DNA of 64,000 bases from positions 20,964,497 to 21,028,496 of the forward strand of contig NC_087156.1 in assembly GCF_035594125.1 (NCBI RefSeq), given 5' to 3'. Shown in pieces: positions 28,913-41,200 of this stretch (its first letter is position 1; each line of letters starts with the position of its first letter). The position numbers and the translations under genes are program-made. The notes beneath the pieces are model-generated. The model did not search any database and was not told the DNA's origin. It worked only from the letters and a program-made list of their open reading frames with translations. This DNA comes from Scylla paramamosain (Eukaryota; Arthropoda; Malacostraca; Decapoda; Portunidae).

Positions 28913-30105
28913 TTGTGTGTGTGTGTGTGTGTGTGTGTTATGCAATAGGGCCACTGGCCAAGGGCAACAAAAAAAATAAATAAAAATGCTAGTTCTCATA
29001 GAAATGTCAGATAGAATAATACAAAAAACAGAGGATAAGTGTCTTAAAATCTCCCTCTCGAAAGAGTTCATCATAGGAAGGAGGAAATACAAAAGCAGGC
29101 AGGGAGTTCCAGAGTTTACCAAAGAAAGAGATGAATGATTGAGAGTACTGGTTAACTCTTGCATTAGAGAGGTAGACAGAATAAGAATGAGAGAAAGAAG
29201 AAAATTTTGTGCAGCCAGGCCACAGGAAGAGGGGAGGTATGCAGTTAGCAATATCAAAAGAGCAGTTAGTGCAAAAATACCAGTAGAAGATAGCAAGCTG
29301 CAATATTGTAGCGATGAGAGAGAAGCAGGAGACAGTCAGTTAGAGGGGAGGAGTTGATAAGACAAAAAGCTTTTGATTCCAACCTCTCTAAAAACAGCAG
29401 TGTGAGTGGAACCCCCCCCTCATACACATGAAGCATACTCCATACATGGACAGATAAGGCCCTTCTACAGAGTTAGCTGCTGAGGTGGGAAGGGGGATGA
29501 GAAAAACTGGCAGAGATGACACAGAACCCCTAACTTCATAGAAGCTGCTTTAGCTGGAAATGAGGTGTGAAGTTTCCAGTTTAGATTATAAGTAAAGGAC
29601 AGACCGAGGATGTTCAGTGTAGACGAGGGGGACAGTTGAGTGTCACTGAAGAAGAGGGGATAGATGTCTGGAAGGTTGTGTCGAGTTGATAAGTGGAGGA
29701 ATTAAGTTCTTGAGGCATTGAACATTACTAAATTTACCCTGCCCCAATCAAAAATTTTATTGAGGTCAGAAGTCAGGCATTCTGTGGCTTCTGTGCATGA
29801 TCTGCATAGGAGTGGATAGGACAAGAAGCTTGGTTTAGAAGATCATTAATGAATAATAGGAAGAGAGTGGGTGACAGGACAGAATCCTGAGGAACACGAT
29901 TGTTAATAGACTTAGGAGGACAGTGACCATCTACCACAGTAGCAATAGAATGGTCAGGGAGGAAACTTAAGATGAAGTTATAGAGAGAAGGATAGAAGCC
30001 ACAGGAGGGTAGCTTGGAAATCAAAGCTTCATGCCAAACTCTATCAAAAGCTTTTGATATGTCTAAGGCAACACCAAAAGTTTCACCAAAATTTTTAAAA
30101 GTGTG
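28913..30105 (-). mobile_element. LINE-A 3' part, rearranged
   Basis: This holds RT blocks ([52 protein letters not shown]) and the 3' UTR ending in TTGCCCTTGGCCAGTG. The tail is CATAA followed by (CA)n (28913-28937 on plus). Right after the YAD of the YADD motif, sequence is lost (about 29800) compared with the 15-18 kb copy. The 5' side stops at 30105 close to a large CT/CA array. Stops are present throughout. Confidence 0.88.
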
Positions 30106-30175
30106 TATTTTGTCCTCGCAACTGGTGTGAGGCAGTGCTGTGGCTGTGCAGTACTACCCATCACATCTAAAACCA

Positions 30176-30404
<229 letters not shown>

Positions 30405-30765
30405 AATAACAACAATCTTGAGGATTGCTAAGTTGAATGAGACTAATTGAGAATGAAAATGGATGGAAGATCACAAATGTGAAAGAAATGGATGGAGGAA
30501 AAATGAAAAGGAGTAGGGGACAGGAAAAGGGAATACTAACTTCTCAATACTTCCTCTCTCCTTTTAATTCTTCACTCATTCCTCACCCTTGCTGCTTATA
30601 TTTATTTTTTCTTCTTTCTCCCCTTCCTCCTCTTTCACCTTTCCTGCACTTCATGTACTCTCCTTCTCTGGTAATGTCCCTCCCCTTTTTCCTTTCATTT
30701 CCCTTCCTTTTTCATCTTGCCTCAGACCTCCCTCCCTGTCACCTCTCCTTCCTCTTATCTGTCAG

Positions 30766-30949
30766 AGATAAGGAACAAGGGAGAGGAAGGGGAAGGAGAG
30801 CAGGAAAAGGGGGAGGGCAGGAGGGAAGGAAGAGTAGGGCAGGGAAGGGGAAAGGAGAGGAGGGTAGGAAAGAGGAAGGGAGAGGAGGGCAGGAAAGGGG
30901 AAGGGAGAGGAGGGAGGGCAGGGAAGGGAGAGGAGATCAGGGAAGGGGA

Positions 30950-31031
<82 letters not shown>

Positions 31032-31129
31032 GTGGGGGGGGAGGAAGGGAAGGGAGAGGAGGGCTTGGAATGTGAAGGGAAGGAGAGAAGGGCAGGGAAG
31101 GGAAGGGGAGAGAGGGAGGGTTGGATGGA

Positions 31130-31219
<90 letters not shown>
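30766..31219. repeat. Long polypurine tract with (AG)n blocks
   Basis: Over about 450 bp the plus strand is almost entirely A and G. It consists of GGAAGGGGAGAGGAGGGCAG-like units plus (AG)n at 30953-31027 and 31131-31219. A pyrimidine-rich stretch (30545-30765) precedes it. ORFs called here are repeat translations. Confidence 0.9.
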
Positions 31220-31223
<4 letters not shown>

Positions 31224-32378
31224 ATTAGTAACAATATTTGTGCTTAGTGTACTATTTCTTTAATTCAAGAGCTATAGGCCTAGGCTTACAAGCCTAGGAA
31301 TCTGTACTATGGCCGCATTAGATGCATGGTGATTATTAGGTACTTATTTTTCAAGAAAGTGTGTAATGCACTGGCAAGTACAGTAAATGACGTTCAATTA
31401 TGTTCTAATAAATCACTAAAAGGACAGCTCTCATTGGCTGAATGAAAGAGGTATAAGAGATACACCATTCCATACTGGAAACTAATACTAACATGTGCAT
31501 TACACTGTCCCCCTCCAAGCGAGTCTTATCAGCACGGACTTTGTGATTTAGCTTAAGACAAGTCATGTCCCTGACATAACCATGCATGACCCCAAAACAA
31601 AACCCCCCACACAAGTATTATATAGTGAGTATTCATCACCATATATGCATAATTTAGCTGCTGTATGAGGTAAAATCGTTCAACCTTGTATATTAATCTG
31701 AAATTCATTTTTTTCAGATCGAGATAAATGCAATCTGCCGATCCATCTCTTTTGTAATGTGTGTATGTGTATGTGTGAGTGTGTGCTTGTGTATTTACCT
31801 AGTTGTATTGTACAAGGTCCAAGTTAAAGCTCATTTGTCCCATCTCCATATCTGCAATTATCCAGTTTCTCTTTAAATTTGCTCATACTGACAGCTGTAA
31901 CCACCTCCTCACTTAAACAACTTCAAAGATCAATGCTTCAATATAACTATATTTTTTGATGTCACTGAGATATTTACTCTTTTTAATCTTTTTTGTACAT
32001 CCTCTTGTACATCTTGTTCCCTCATCCATATGCATCTCCAAAACTTGTTTGTCTACGTTTTCTATATGGTTTACTAATTTGTACATTGTTATCAAGTCTC
32101 CCCATTTCTCTCTTCCAGTGTTATTAATCTCATTTCTTCCAGTCACTTTTCATAATTCTTTTCCTTCAATTCTGGCACCATCTTTGTTGTTGTCCTCTTT
32201 ATTCTTTCCAGTTTCCTTATATTCTTCTTCTTGTGTGGAGACCATACGACTGCAGTGTACTCCAACTTGGGGTGTATCATGGTTGTAATTATTTTTTTCA
32301 CCATATCCATGTCCATGTAGGTAAAAGCCACTCTTATGTTACTTAACATCCTATATGTGGAGCAAAAAATCCCACTTA

Positions 32379-33496
32379 CAGTAAAATCCCTCTTATCCGG
32401 CATCAACGGGACCGCCGACATGCCAGATACTTGAAGCATGCCGGATACTTGAATAGAAATGAAATTATGTCCACAATCACCACGCATCTTACCATAACAA
32501 AGATCAGCTGATCGCCGTGCCGCGCTGTCACCTCACACTCACCAACACACAATACTACTGTACTAACATTCTCTTTAATACTTTCCTCTTATAAATAAGT
32601 TGATGGGTTACAAAAATAAAGTACGTATACACTTATTTGCTTTATTCAATATTAGCCAACATGTATAGCATACAATAAAGATATGAAAATGTACGAGTGT
32701 TTGTGACACTTTTTCGCTCCCCACACCTCTCATTCAACACCCTCCGGGTCATCAACATCATCAGATTCTGTACTTGTTTGCCCCACTTCTTTTCCCTTAC
32801 AAGCTACTTTAAAATAGTTTCTAATGTCTCCTTGTTTGCAGCTCCTTCTTCTTTGCAGCAAAAACTCATTCTCAATGCAGTGAAAGGTCATAACATCTCG
32901 GGTTGATATGTATGTGCACTGCTCAGCAAACCTGACAAAGCCAGTTATGTGTTTCGCAGCCTGTTCCCGAGTTACTTTAGGCTCATTATCATCATCATCA
33001 TCATCACTATCATCACTAATTTTCTCTAAATGATCTACTACAGCGTTGATAAGTTCCTCATCTGTGAGAGTGAATGTTATGGCCTGATTTTCGTCCACGT
33101 CCACCCATTACTGTAACGCTTCATCTGTCACTTTAAGTTGCACATTTCCCCCCATTTCCCTCAGCTCGCTCACCACTGAATTTTTCATGCCACCTACAAA
33201 CCCTTCAAACTCCTCATCATCCTCATCACACATCATTAAAGGGTACAATTTGCGCCAACATCACATCAGTGTTTGCCTTTTAACGTCTAGCCAAGCAAGT
33301 GAAGCCATGAATATCGCATCCTTAACATTAAACTGTTTTTGGAACTCGGGGATCGTGCCGTCCTCATAATTAATCATAATTTAATTGATTTTATGAGTAC
33401 ACATTGATTTTTTATTGATTTTAAGGCTCGGGGAAAAATGTGCCGGATACATGAAGCTGCCGGATACTCGAATGCCAGATGAGAGGCATTTTACTG
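32379..33496 (-). mobile_element. pogo/Tigger-like DNA transposon nested in LINE-B
   Basis: The terminal inverted repeats agree at 22 of 25 positions (both begin CAGTAAAAT). Subterminal TGCCGGATACTTGAA-like words occur twice near each end, in the same orientation. TA precedes the left end; the right end is followed by CATA, so the TA duplication is imperfect. The LINE-B reading resumes on both sides, proving insertion into the LINE. The element is 1.1 kb long, so most of a full-length transposase gene is gone. Confidence 0.88.
32730..33370 (-). pseudogene. C-terminal remnant of a Tigger/jerky-type transposase
   Basis: Upstream of the acidic stretch, minus-strand frames show a KDAIFMASLAWLDVKRQTL piece (about 33300) as in jerky/CENP-B-like transposases. 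They continue into a 124-codon frame (33104-32730) with ITFTLTDEELINAVV, an Asp run SDDDDDDNEP, and FVRFAEQCTYISTRDVMTFH. Only the C-terminal end survives. The DNA-binding and most of the DDE catalytic regions are deleted. Confidence 0.75.
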
Positions 33497-33730
33497 CATA
33501 TGTTTTTTTTCTGGTGACAGTGTGTCCTGGATAATCACCCCTAAATCCTTTTCTTTATTACTTTTCACTATTGTATCTTCACCCATTTTATAGTTCCATG
33601 TAGGTCTTCTTGTACTTTTCTTGTCCTCATTTATCTGTCCTTCAGATAGTTTTGCATCCAACTTGATATTTTGCCTCTTAATCCTCCTAGATTTTCCAGT
33701 TTCCACAGTAGATTTGTTTGTGGAACCCTG

Positions 33731-33974
<244 letters not shown>

Positions 33975-35085
33975 CAGATATACAGCATCCATCCATCCAT
34001 CTCTTTCTTGCACCACATCTATCACTCTAGTATAGAAGCTCAGCACATTTGTAACACATGACCTTTTTTGTCAAAATCCAAATTGTTGATCTGTAATTAC
34101 CTCATTTTCTTCCAAATACTGCACCCATTTGTTTTGTTACAATTTTGCAGAGTTTATCTATGATGCTAGTTAATGACACTGACCTGTAGTTTATTGGCTC
34201 CATTTTATCATCTCCTTTATAGATAGGCATTACATTGGCTCTTTTCCTTTCTTTAGATACTCTTCTTTCTTTCAATTAATTATTTACCACATTCCAGATT
34301 GGCTCCACCAATTGGTCTCTATATTCTTTCAATACCCACCCTGACACACTATCTGGTCCCATTGCTTTTCTAAGATCCAAGTCACTCAACAGCTTGTACA
34401 TTTCATACTTTTCCACCTTAATTTCATGTAACCCTTTATTTGACACTCCACCAGTAGGACCTACAAAATCTGCTTCATTTTTAAATATAGATTTAAAACT
34501 CTCATTCATAATTTTGTTGATCTCATCATTTTCATGTGTCCTTCTGCCTCTTTTTAACTTAACAATGCTGTTTCTTTGTTTCATTTTACCATTTATGTAT
34601 CTATAGAAAAGATTTTGGTTCCTTCTTATATTTGTTGACTATATCCTTTTCAAAGTTCCTTTCTTCTTCTCTTCTTATCCTAAGATTCATTTCTTGCTTG
34701 TTTATATTCTTCTCTATTTCCTTCATTCCACTGCTTCTTCACCTTCTTCCATGTCTTGCCCTAGTCCTTTTTGGCCTTCACACATACGGCATTATACCAA
34801 CTATGCCTGCTCATTTTCACTTTGTACATTGGTACAAATCTAAACACTCCCTCATTGTACTTATCTAATAGTGCTTCATATTTTGTCTGTACATCCTTGC
34901 CTTTCAACAACTTGTTAAGTTCTTCAAAATCTGCCTTTGCTTTGTTTAGTCTGCCATTTCTGTATTGTTCTTTCCAATCCTTTGCTTTTATTCCCTCTAA
35001 TTTAACCTCTGTTACAATGTGATCAGTTTTTCCTAATGGGGGCAGAAACTTCATATTTGGCCTGGATTCCAGCTTCCTGGTAGAC

Positions 35086-35089
<4 letters not shown>

Positions 35090-35143
<54 letters not shown>
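35090..35143. repeat. (GT)n microsatellite
   Basis: 54 bp of GT repeats that mark the 5' truncation point of LINE-B, 100 bp before the POLG coding exon. Confidence 0.95.
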
Positions 35144-35144
<1 letters not shown>

Positions 35145-35265
35145 CACCTCCCCATGGATGTGTGTGTGGGTTGTGGATGTTGGATTGTTTACACACTTAT
35201 ATGTATGCTATTTTTACTAGTCAATTTATTTCCTAATTTCAGAAGGAAAGAAAATACTGGTAATC

Positions 35266-38164
35266 ATGCTGAACACTAGGAAACTGTCTTGGCTTTACCA
35301 TCTGGAACACCACCATCCATGGGTCTTCTCTCAAGTCAGATTGCCTCTTTCCTACTGCAAGCTGAACTACATCATACAGAGATATAAGTCCTCAAAAGTT
35401 GTTAAGTCTATCCAACAAGCAAAAAAGATTGCTATAGTTAAACCTATGGCAAAGAATGTTGACAAGGTAATAAATAAAGTAGTTAAGAGACCTCAGGAAA
35501 ATCATAACTCAAGCAGAATACTAAGGAAAAATTCACCAGTTCTATTAGAGAAAAAATTTCCAGAATCACCTATTGAAACAGAAACACAAAATACCATCAA
35601 AGAAGAGAGTGATCATGTTCCAAAGATAGAAATTGCCTCATTGAATGATGTTATAGAGAAAGTTATAGGGAAAATCTATCATAAAAGTAATGGATCTTTA
35701 AGTTCCCAAATAACTGATAATAACTTTGATAAGTGTACAGGGAAGATAGATCATGGAACTGAGAAAGCACACAAAGTAAAAATTATTAAGAATAACAAGG
35801 TGGGGAATGACAAAAAAATTGGTGCCAGTAAAAGAAAGATTTTTTTCTTTGATAAAGAAATAAATATTGAGCAAGATGACTTGTTGGATTATGATAATCA
35901 TCATCATAAAGGAAATCATGATATTTCCAAAAACACAAATGGCTCACTATCAGCTGAACATGTAAGTCTTTCGGTGGTAAAACAAGATGTAAATTCCTCA
36001 GCAGGAACCATTATGGACATGAATATTGATCTTGATAAGACAGAGGCATTGCAGAACATTCGAAGAAATTCTCTTGGCATCCAAATGTTGTCCAAAGCCA
36101 TCTTTGATCAGTTATTTAAAGAAGCTTCTGAAAAGGACAATCAAAATGCTGAAAATCTTGAAAGAGCTAAGGAACATTTACAAGCTCATGGATTGTGGGG
36201 TAAAACCTCCTCCTTCATGGCTGATGTGGATTTCAAATTGCCAAAGTTAGAAAGTAATGATTTAGACCAACATTTCCGTGTCATTGCCGAGGATCAGTGT
36301 TTCCATTACAAACAGTTGCTCAACATGTTAATAGGAGAAGATCTTCCAAGCCCTCCAAACCATTGGGAATTCACCCCAGGATGGACACGCTATAACTTGG
36401 ATGGAAGTTGCTCCCCAGTTGATTATCCAGAATGCTCTGCATTAGTTTTTGATGTAGAGGTTTGCATTAAGGAAGGCAATCAACCTACATTAGCCACAGC
36501 TATGTCAAACAAATATTGGTATTCATGGTGTTCTGAAGCTCTGACAAGCCCAGACCACCACATTGATAGAAATGAGATTAGTATGAAAGAACTGATTCCT
36601 CTTGAAAGTTCCAAAGAAGTCACACTCACAAATGCACACTTACCTAAGTCGCCTCGGCTCGTTGTGGGCCATAATGTCAGTTTTGACCGCCTCCGAGTCC
36701 GTGAGCAATACCTATTGAAAGAAACGGCTCTTCGTTTTGTTGATACCATGTCTCTTCACATTGCTGTGAGTGGCTTAGTTTCAGAACAGCGTGCTTTACT
36801 AATGAAAAATAAAAATGAACCAAAAATAAGGTTACCATGGATGTCTGTTGGTTGTCAAAACAGTCTTAATGATGTCTACAAGTTTTACTGTCATCCTGAA
36901 AAGAGCCTTGAGAAAAGCACCAGAGATGTTTTTGTTGATGGTAACTTGAATAATATAAGGGAAGACTTTCAGAACCTGATGGCTTATTGTGCTAGTGATG
37001 TGAATGCAACTCATAAAGTTTTGGTCAAGCTGTTACCATTGTTTTTTGATCGTTTTCCTCATCCAGTAACATTTTCTGGGATGCTGGAGATGGGACTTAC
37101 TTTTCTCCCTGTTACACAGAACTGGGAAAGATATATAGAAGCCTCAGAATTTCATTACAATCAGGTTGAAAGGATGCTAAATGAGGAACTTGTCAAGCAA
37201 GTTCAGGCAAGCCTTGGTTATTTGAAAGAGGAAAAATATAAGAATGACCCTTGGTTATGGAGCCTTGATTGGTCCCAACCAAAAGGTAAAGTGAAAAAAC
37301 TGCCAGGCTACCCAAATTGGTATAGAAAGTTGTGTGCTCGGACTGGGGAGAGGGAGGGCACTCCAGAGCCTGAAAATATGAGCACCAGTTTGCAGATTGT
37401 TCCAAAAATACTCAAGTTAACCTGGGATGGATTTCCACTGCATTATGAAAGAAAATTTGGTTGGGGTTACTTAAAACCCATTTATCAATCCTTCAAGGAT
37501 ATACCTCAGTTGGAATGGGATTCTTATCCTCTTGATGCAAATAATGCACCAGTATTTCCTGTAAAGATTTTCTATGATGTATTTGGTAGAAAGACTCAAG
37601 ACGTAAATGCATCAGAAGTCATTGTATGTGATGAAAGTAGAGATGATTGGACACAGTATTTTGAAGAATTAAATTGTGTAAGTGAAGATTCAAGAAAAAG
37701 GAAGAGAGGCATAAGTGATGAAGATGACAACTTAAAGAACATAGGCATTCCTGGAGTAGGATTTATCCCTCTTCCTCACAAGGATGGTGCAGGATGTCGT
37801 GTTGGCAACCCTCTAGCCAAGGACTTCCTAAGCAAGATAGAAGATAACACATTAACAAGTCATGTGGGAGATATGGCTAAACTTGTATTAGAGACCAGCA
37901 AATCATTATCATACTGGAAGAACAACAGAGACCGTATACTTTCTCAAATGGTAGTTTGGAGCAATCATTCGTCTCTTCCTCATGTGGTCACTTCATCTGG
38001 TAAGCTCTTTTCTTCCATGTTCCATTATTGCTGTGTGTTTTAATTATAATTGGTCTTACACTGTGTAATATATCTCCTATGACAGTGTCATAATAAGTAA
38101 CAATATATCCCAAGCCAGAAGTAGGATAGATACAAACAGCGCTTATTAGTTTTATAAGGATGGA

Positions 38165-38212
<48 letters not shown>

Positions 38213-41200
38213 CTTCATGCTACTGTAAGATACTTTAAGGATCCTACTAAAGTGAAAACTTTGAGTGAATTTCATTAAAATTTTTGTTTTAGGTCATGTT
38301 AAATCAAATTTGTTTAAAATAAACTTGTAAACTGAGTCACATGCATCATTGAGGGAACTTTTTAAACAATAATTAAAGTAGGAAGAGTCATAAGCTTTGT
38401 GCGCATGATCATAAAATGAATTGCATCTAAGATTTGGCCTTTAAAACAGGGAACATTTATGAGTGTATTTTCTTTAGTCTTTTAGATTTTACAGATCTTT
38501 ACTGTAAAGTTCTTTAATGATATGCTGGATTCTAAATTTATTCAAGAATTTATCTCCCAAAAGATGGGTATACAAAAGACAGTAAGTATGGGGTGATATT
38601 GCCCATGGTGATCAGTGCTGGGACCATCACTAGGAGGGCAGTAGAGCGCACCTGGATGACCGCCTCAAATGCCTACACAGATCGAATTGGATCAGAACTT
38701 AAAGCCATGGTTGAGGCTCCCCCTGGTAAGCTTATTCATACAAATGTTTTGATTTTTGTTATAAGTAATAGTTTTTGAGTAATCACATGTGTATCACAAA
38801 CTAATGCTTGTGGGCTGTTATGGAGTAATTATTCTGTAGACATTATTATTGCATGAAAGATTATTTATATCCTACATTTATGCATGTATCTTTTACAGGA
38901 TACAAATTTGTTGGTGCTGATGTAGACTCTCAGGAACTCTGGATTGCAGCTCTGCTTGGAGATGCTTATTTCACAGGAGAGCATGGTGCTACTGCTCTAG
39001 GCTGGATGACACTGCAAGGAAAAAAGAGTGATGGAACAGACATGCACAGCCACACTGCTCACAGTGCTGGGATATCCCGAGATCATGCCAAGGTAAATAA
39101 AGGTTATTTTCTTAATGACACCACCTGGTAGATAATAGTTTTATTATAAAACAACATATATTTCTTCACTTAGCTCAACAATTACACAAGATAGCCCAAT
39201 TTTGTTTACATACATGGATGAAGCAGTGTTTATTCTTATTACTTTCAAACAGTAATTATGGTGAGTATGCATTAAGGAATAAAATTTTTATGGTTCATAT
39301 ACCACTTTACTTATTATCGTAAGGCCTTGCCACTATGAAGTTATGCTAAGAGTTCATAAAGAATTAAAAGGATGATGAATAAAAATTGATACAGTTCAGT
39401 AATAATTACCAAAAAACTGAGTCACTGTTTACTTACTTGGAGTAGTCAGTAATAATGAACTGAATGACAGAAATGTTATCTACTGCTTTCTTGTGCAAAA
39501 AGTGAGCTTTTCATATTAATGCTGTTAGCAGTTTATATATGTTATTAATTTCTCAGCAGTGAAAAGTATTTATTGATTTATTCACTTATGTATTTATTTT
39601 TCAGGTTATTAATTATGGAAGAATTTATGGTGCTGGGTTGCGATTCATCCAGAGATTGCTGAAGCAATACAATCCAAAATTGACTGACGCTGAAACTAGA
39701 AGGCAAGCAGAGCACTTGTTTGCTGTCACCAAGGGAAAAAAGGGCTGGTACCTTAATGAGGCTGGTGAGAACCTTGCTTCAGAGTTGGGTCACCATGTCA
39801 TTGAAGAGCCCTTGCCTAGAAAGAAGGTAGTAAAGTAATCTTTACCTTATTTTTAAAAGCTTGCTGTCAGGCATAAGAATAACATATACTTTAATTTTAA
39901 AGCTTACTACTGCAGCTTCCCCTCTATATGAAGGATATATTCAGTAAACTTCCTTATAATTTTATATCAGTATTTAGTGTTCCCAAGCATGAATTTTTTT
40001 AGATCTTATTCTTTAAGTAGACATTATTTATGCATCAGAATTTTAGATATTATTAAGATGCAAATTGTGAAACTAATTATATGTAATTCTTTTAGATTAT
40101 GAAGATTTTACGGGAAGCATATGAAAACAATTATGAAGCCACATTTTCTGACATAGTGGAAAACCCCCCGGTATGGGTAGGTGGCTCAGAATCTCACATG
40201 TTCAACTGCCTAGAGGCTATTGCTCGATGTCCAGAGCCTAAGACTCCAGTACTGGGTGCTCGCATAACACGGGCTCTTGAACCACAATGGGTTGATGACC
40301 AGTTCATGATGAGCAGAGTGAACTGGGTTGTACAGAGTTCAGGCAAGTAGGACTTTGTCCACCAAAGTTTTTGTACTCTATTTCAGGGTATTAAGTGATA
40401 GATGTTTTCATTAAGGAATCTTGTCAGTTTTATTAATGGATATTGCTTGGGACAGTTATTTTACTAGTGTCACTTAAAGGGATATTTTTAGGAGCAAAGT
40501 CAACAAAACAAACTATGAGTAGATGTAAGATCAGTATGAAATTAATTTTTGAATGTCATGACACTGAGTGAAAGGCAGTGTTGGACTATAAAAAGTTTAA
40601 TAAATTAATGATTTTAATGAAAATACAGGTACCAATTTTGATACAGGTTCTATGAAACTAGCTCAGAGAGTTGGCATTAGCATAAGCATTAACTTATTCT
40701 GATTCTTTCATAATGCAGCATGATTTGACCCTTGATTTCTGGCCAGGAAATTATTAATTTGTGATATACCTTGTTTACAGGTTGATCACAGGGGTTTATA
40801 GGTTGATCACAGGTACTATTTTACACATCCCATTTAGCCTCCATACCTGCATTTCTTACATTCATAACTTTTTATTGCTCTAAGACCTACATACATTGGC
40901 CATCAAATGTTGTGGTGGTCTTGTCAAAGTGTCATTGATGCAGTGGCCACCAACTTAGCACGAAAATAGCAGTAGAAGACTGCTAGAGATGCAATACTGC
41001 GGCGATGAGAGAGAGGCTGAAGACAGTCAGTTAGAGGAGAGGAGTTAATGAGACGAAAAGCTTTTGATTACACCCTGTCTAGAAGAGCAGTATGAGTGGA
41101 ACCCCCCCCCCCCCAAGACATGTGAAGCATATTCCATACATGGATGGATAAGATCCTTGTACAGAGTTAGCAGCTGGGGGGGGTGGGGGATATGAGAAAA

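Noticed and set aside
30437..31247. A 212-codon Gly/Arg/Glu-rich ORF and its antisense
   Set aside because: Composition follows the polypurine tract. There are no domain or splice signals.
31390..31620. Possible LTR fragment (TGT...ACA with CCCCCTCC-AAGCGAGTC)
   Set aside because: No second LTR, primer-binding site or gag/pol frame could be found.
32730..33104. Possible host CENP-B/jerky-like gene
   Set aside because: It lies inside matching Tigger terminal repeats and only the C-terminus remains.
38551..38583. Other acceptors for POLG exon 2 (after 38545 or after 38577)
   Set aside because: The first breaks the frame. The second (ACAAAAG) keeps frame but has a poor pyrimidine context and drops residues. 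The CCCAAAAG acceptor at 38563 was preferred, though the choice is not certain.
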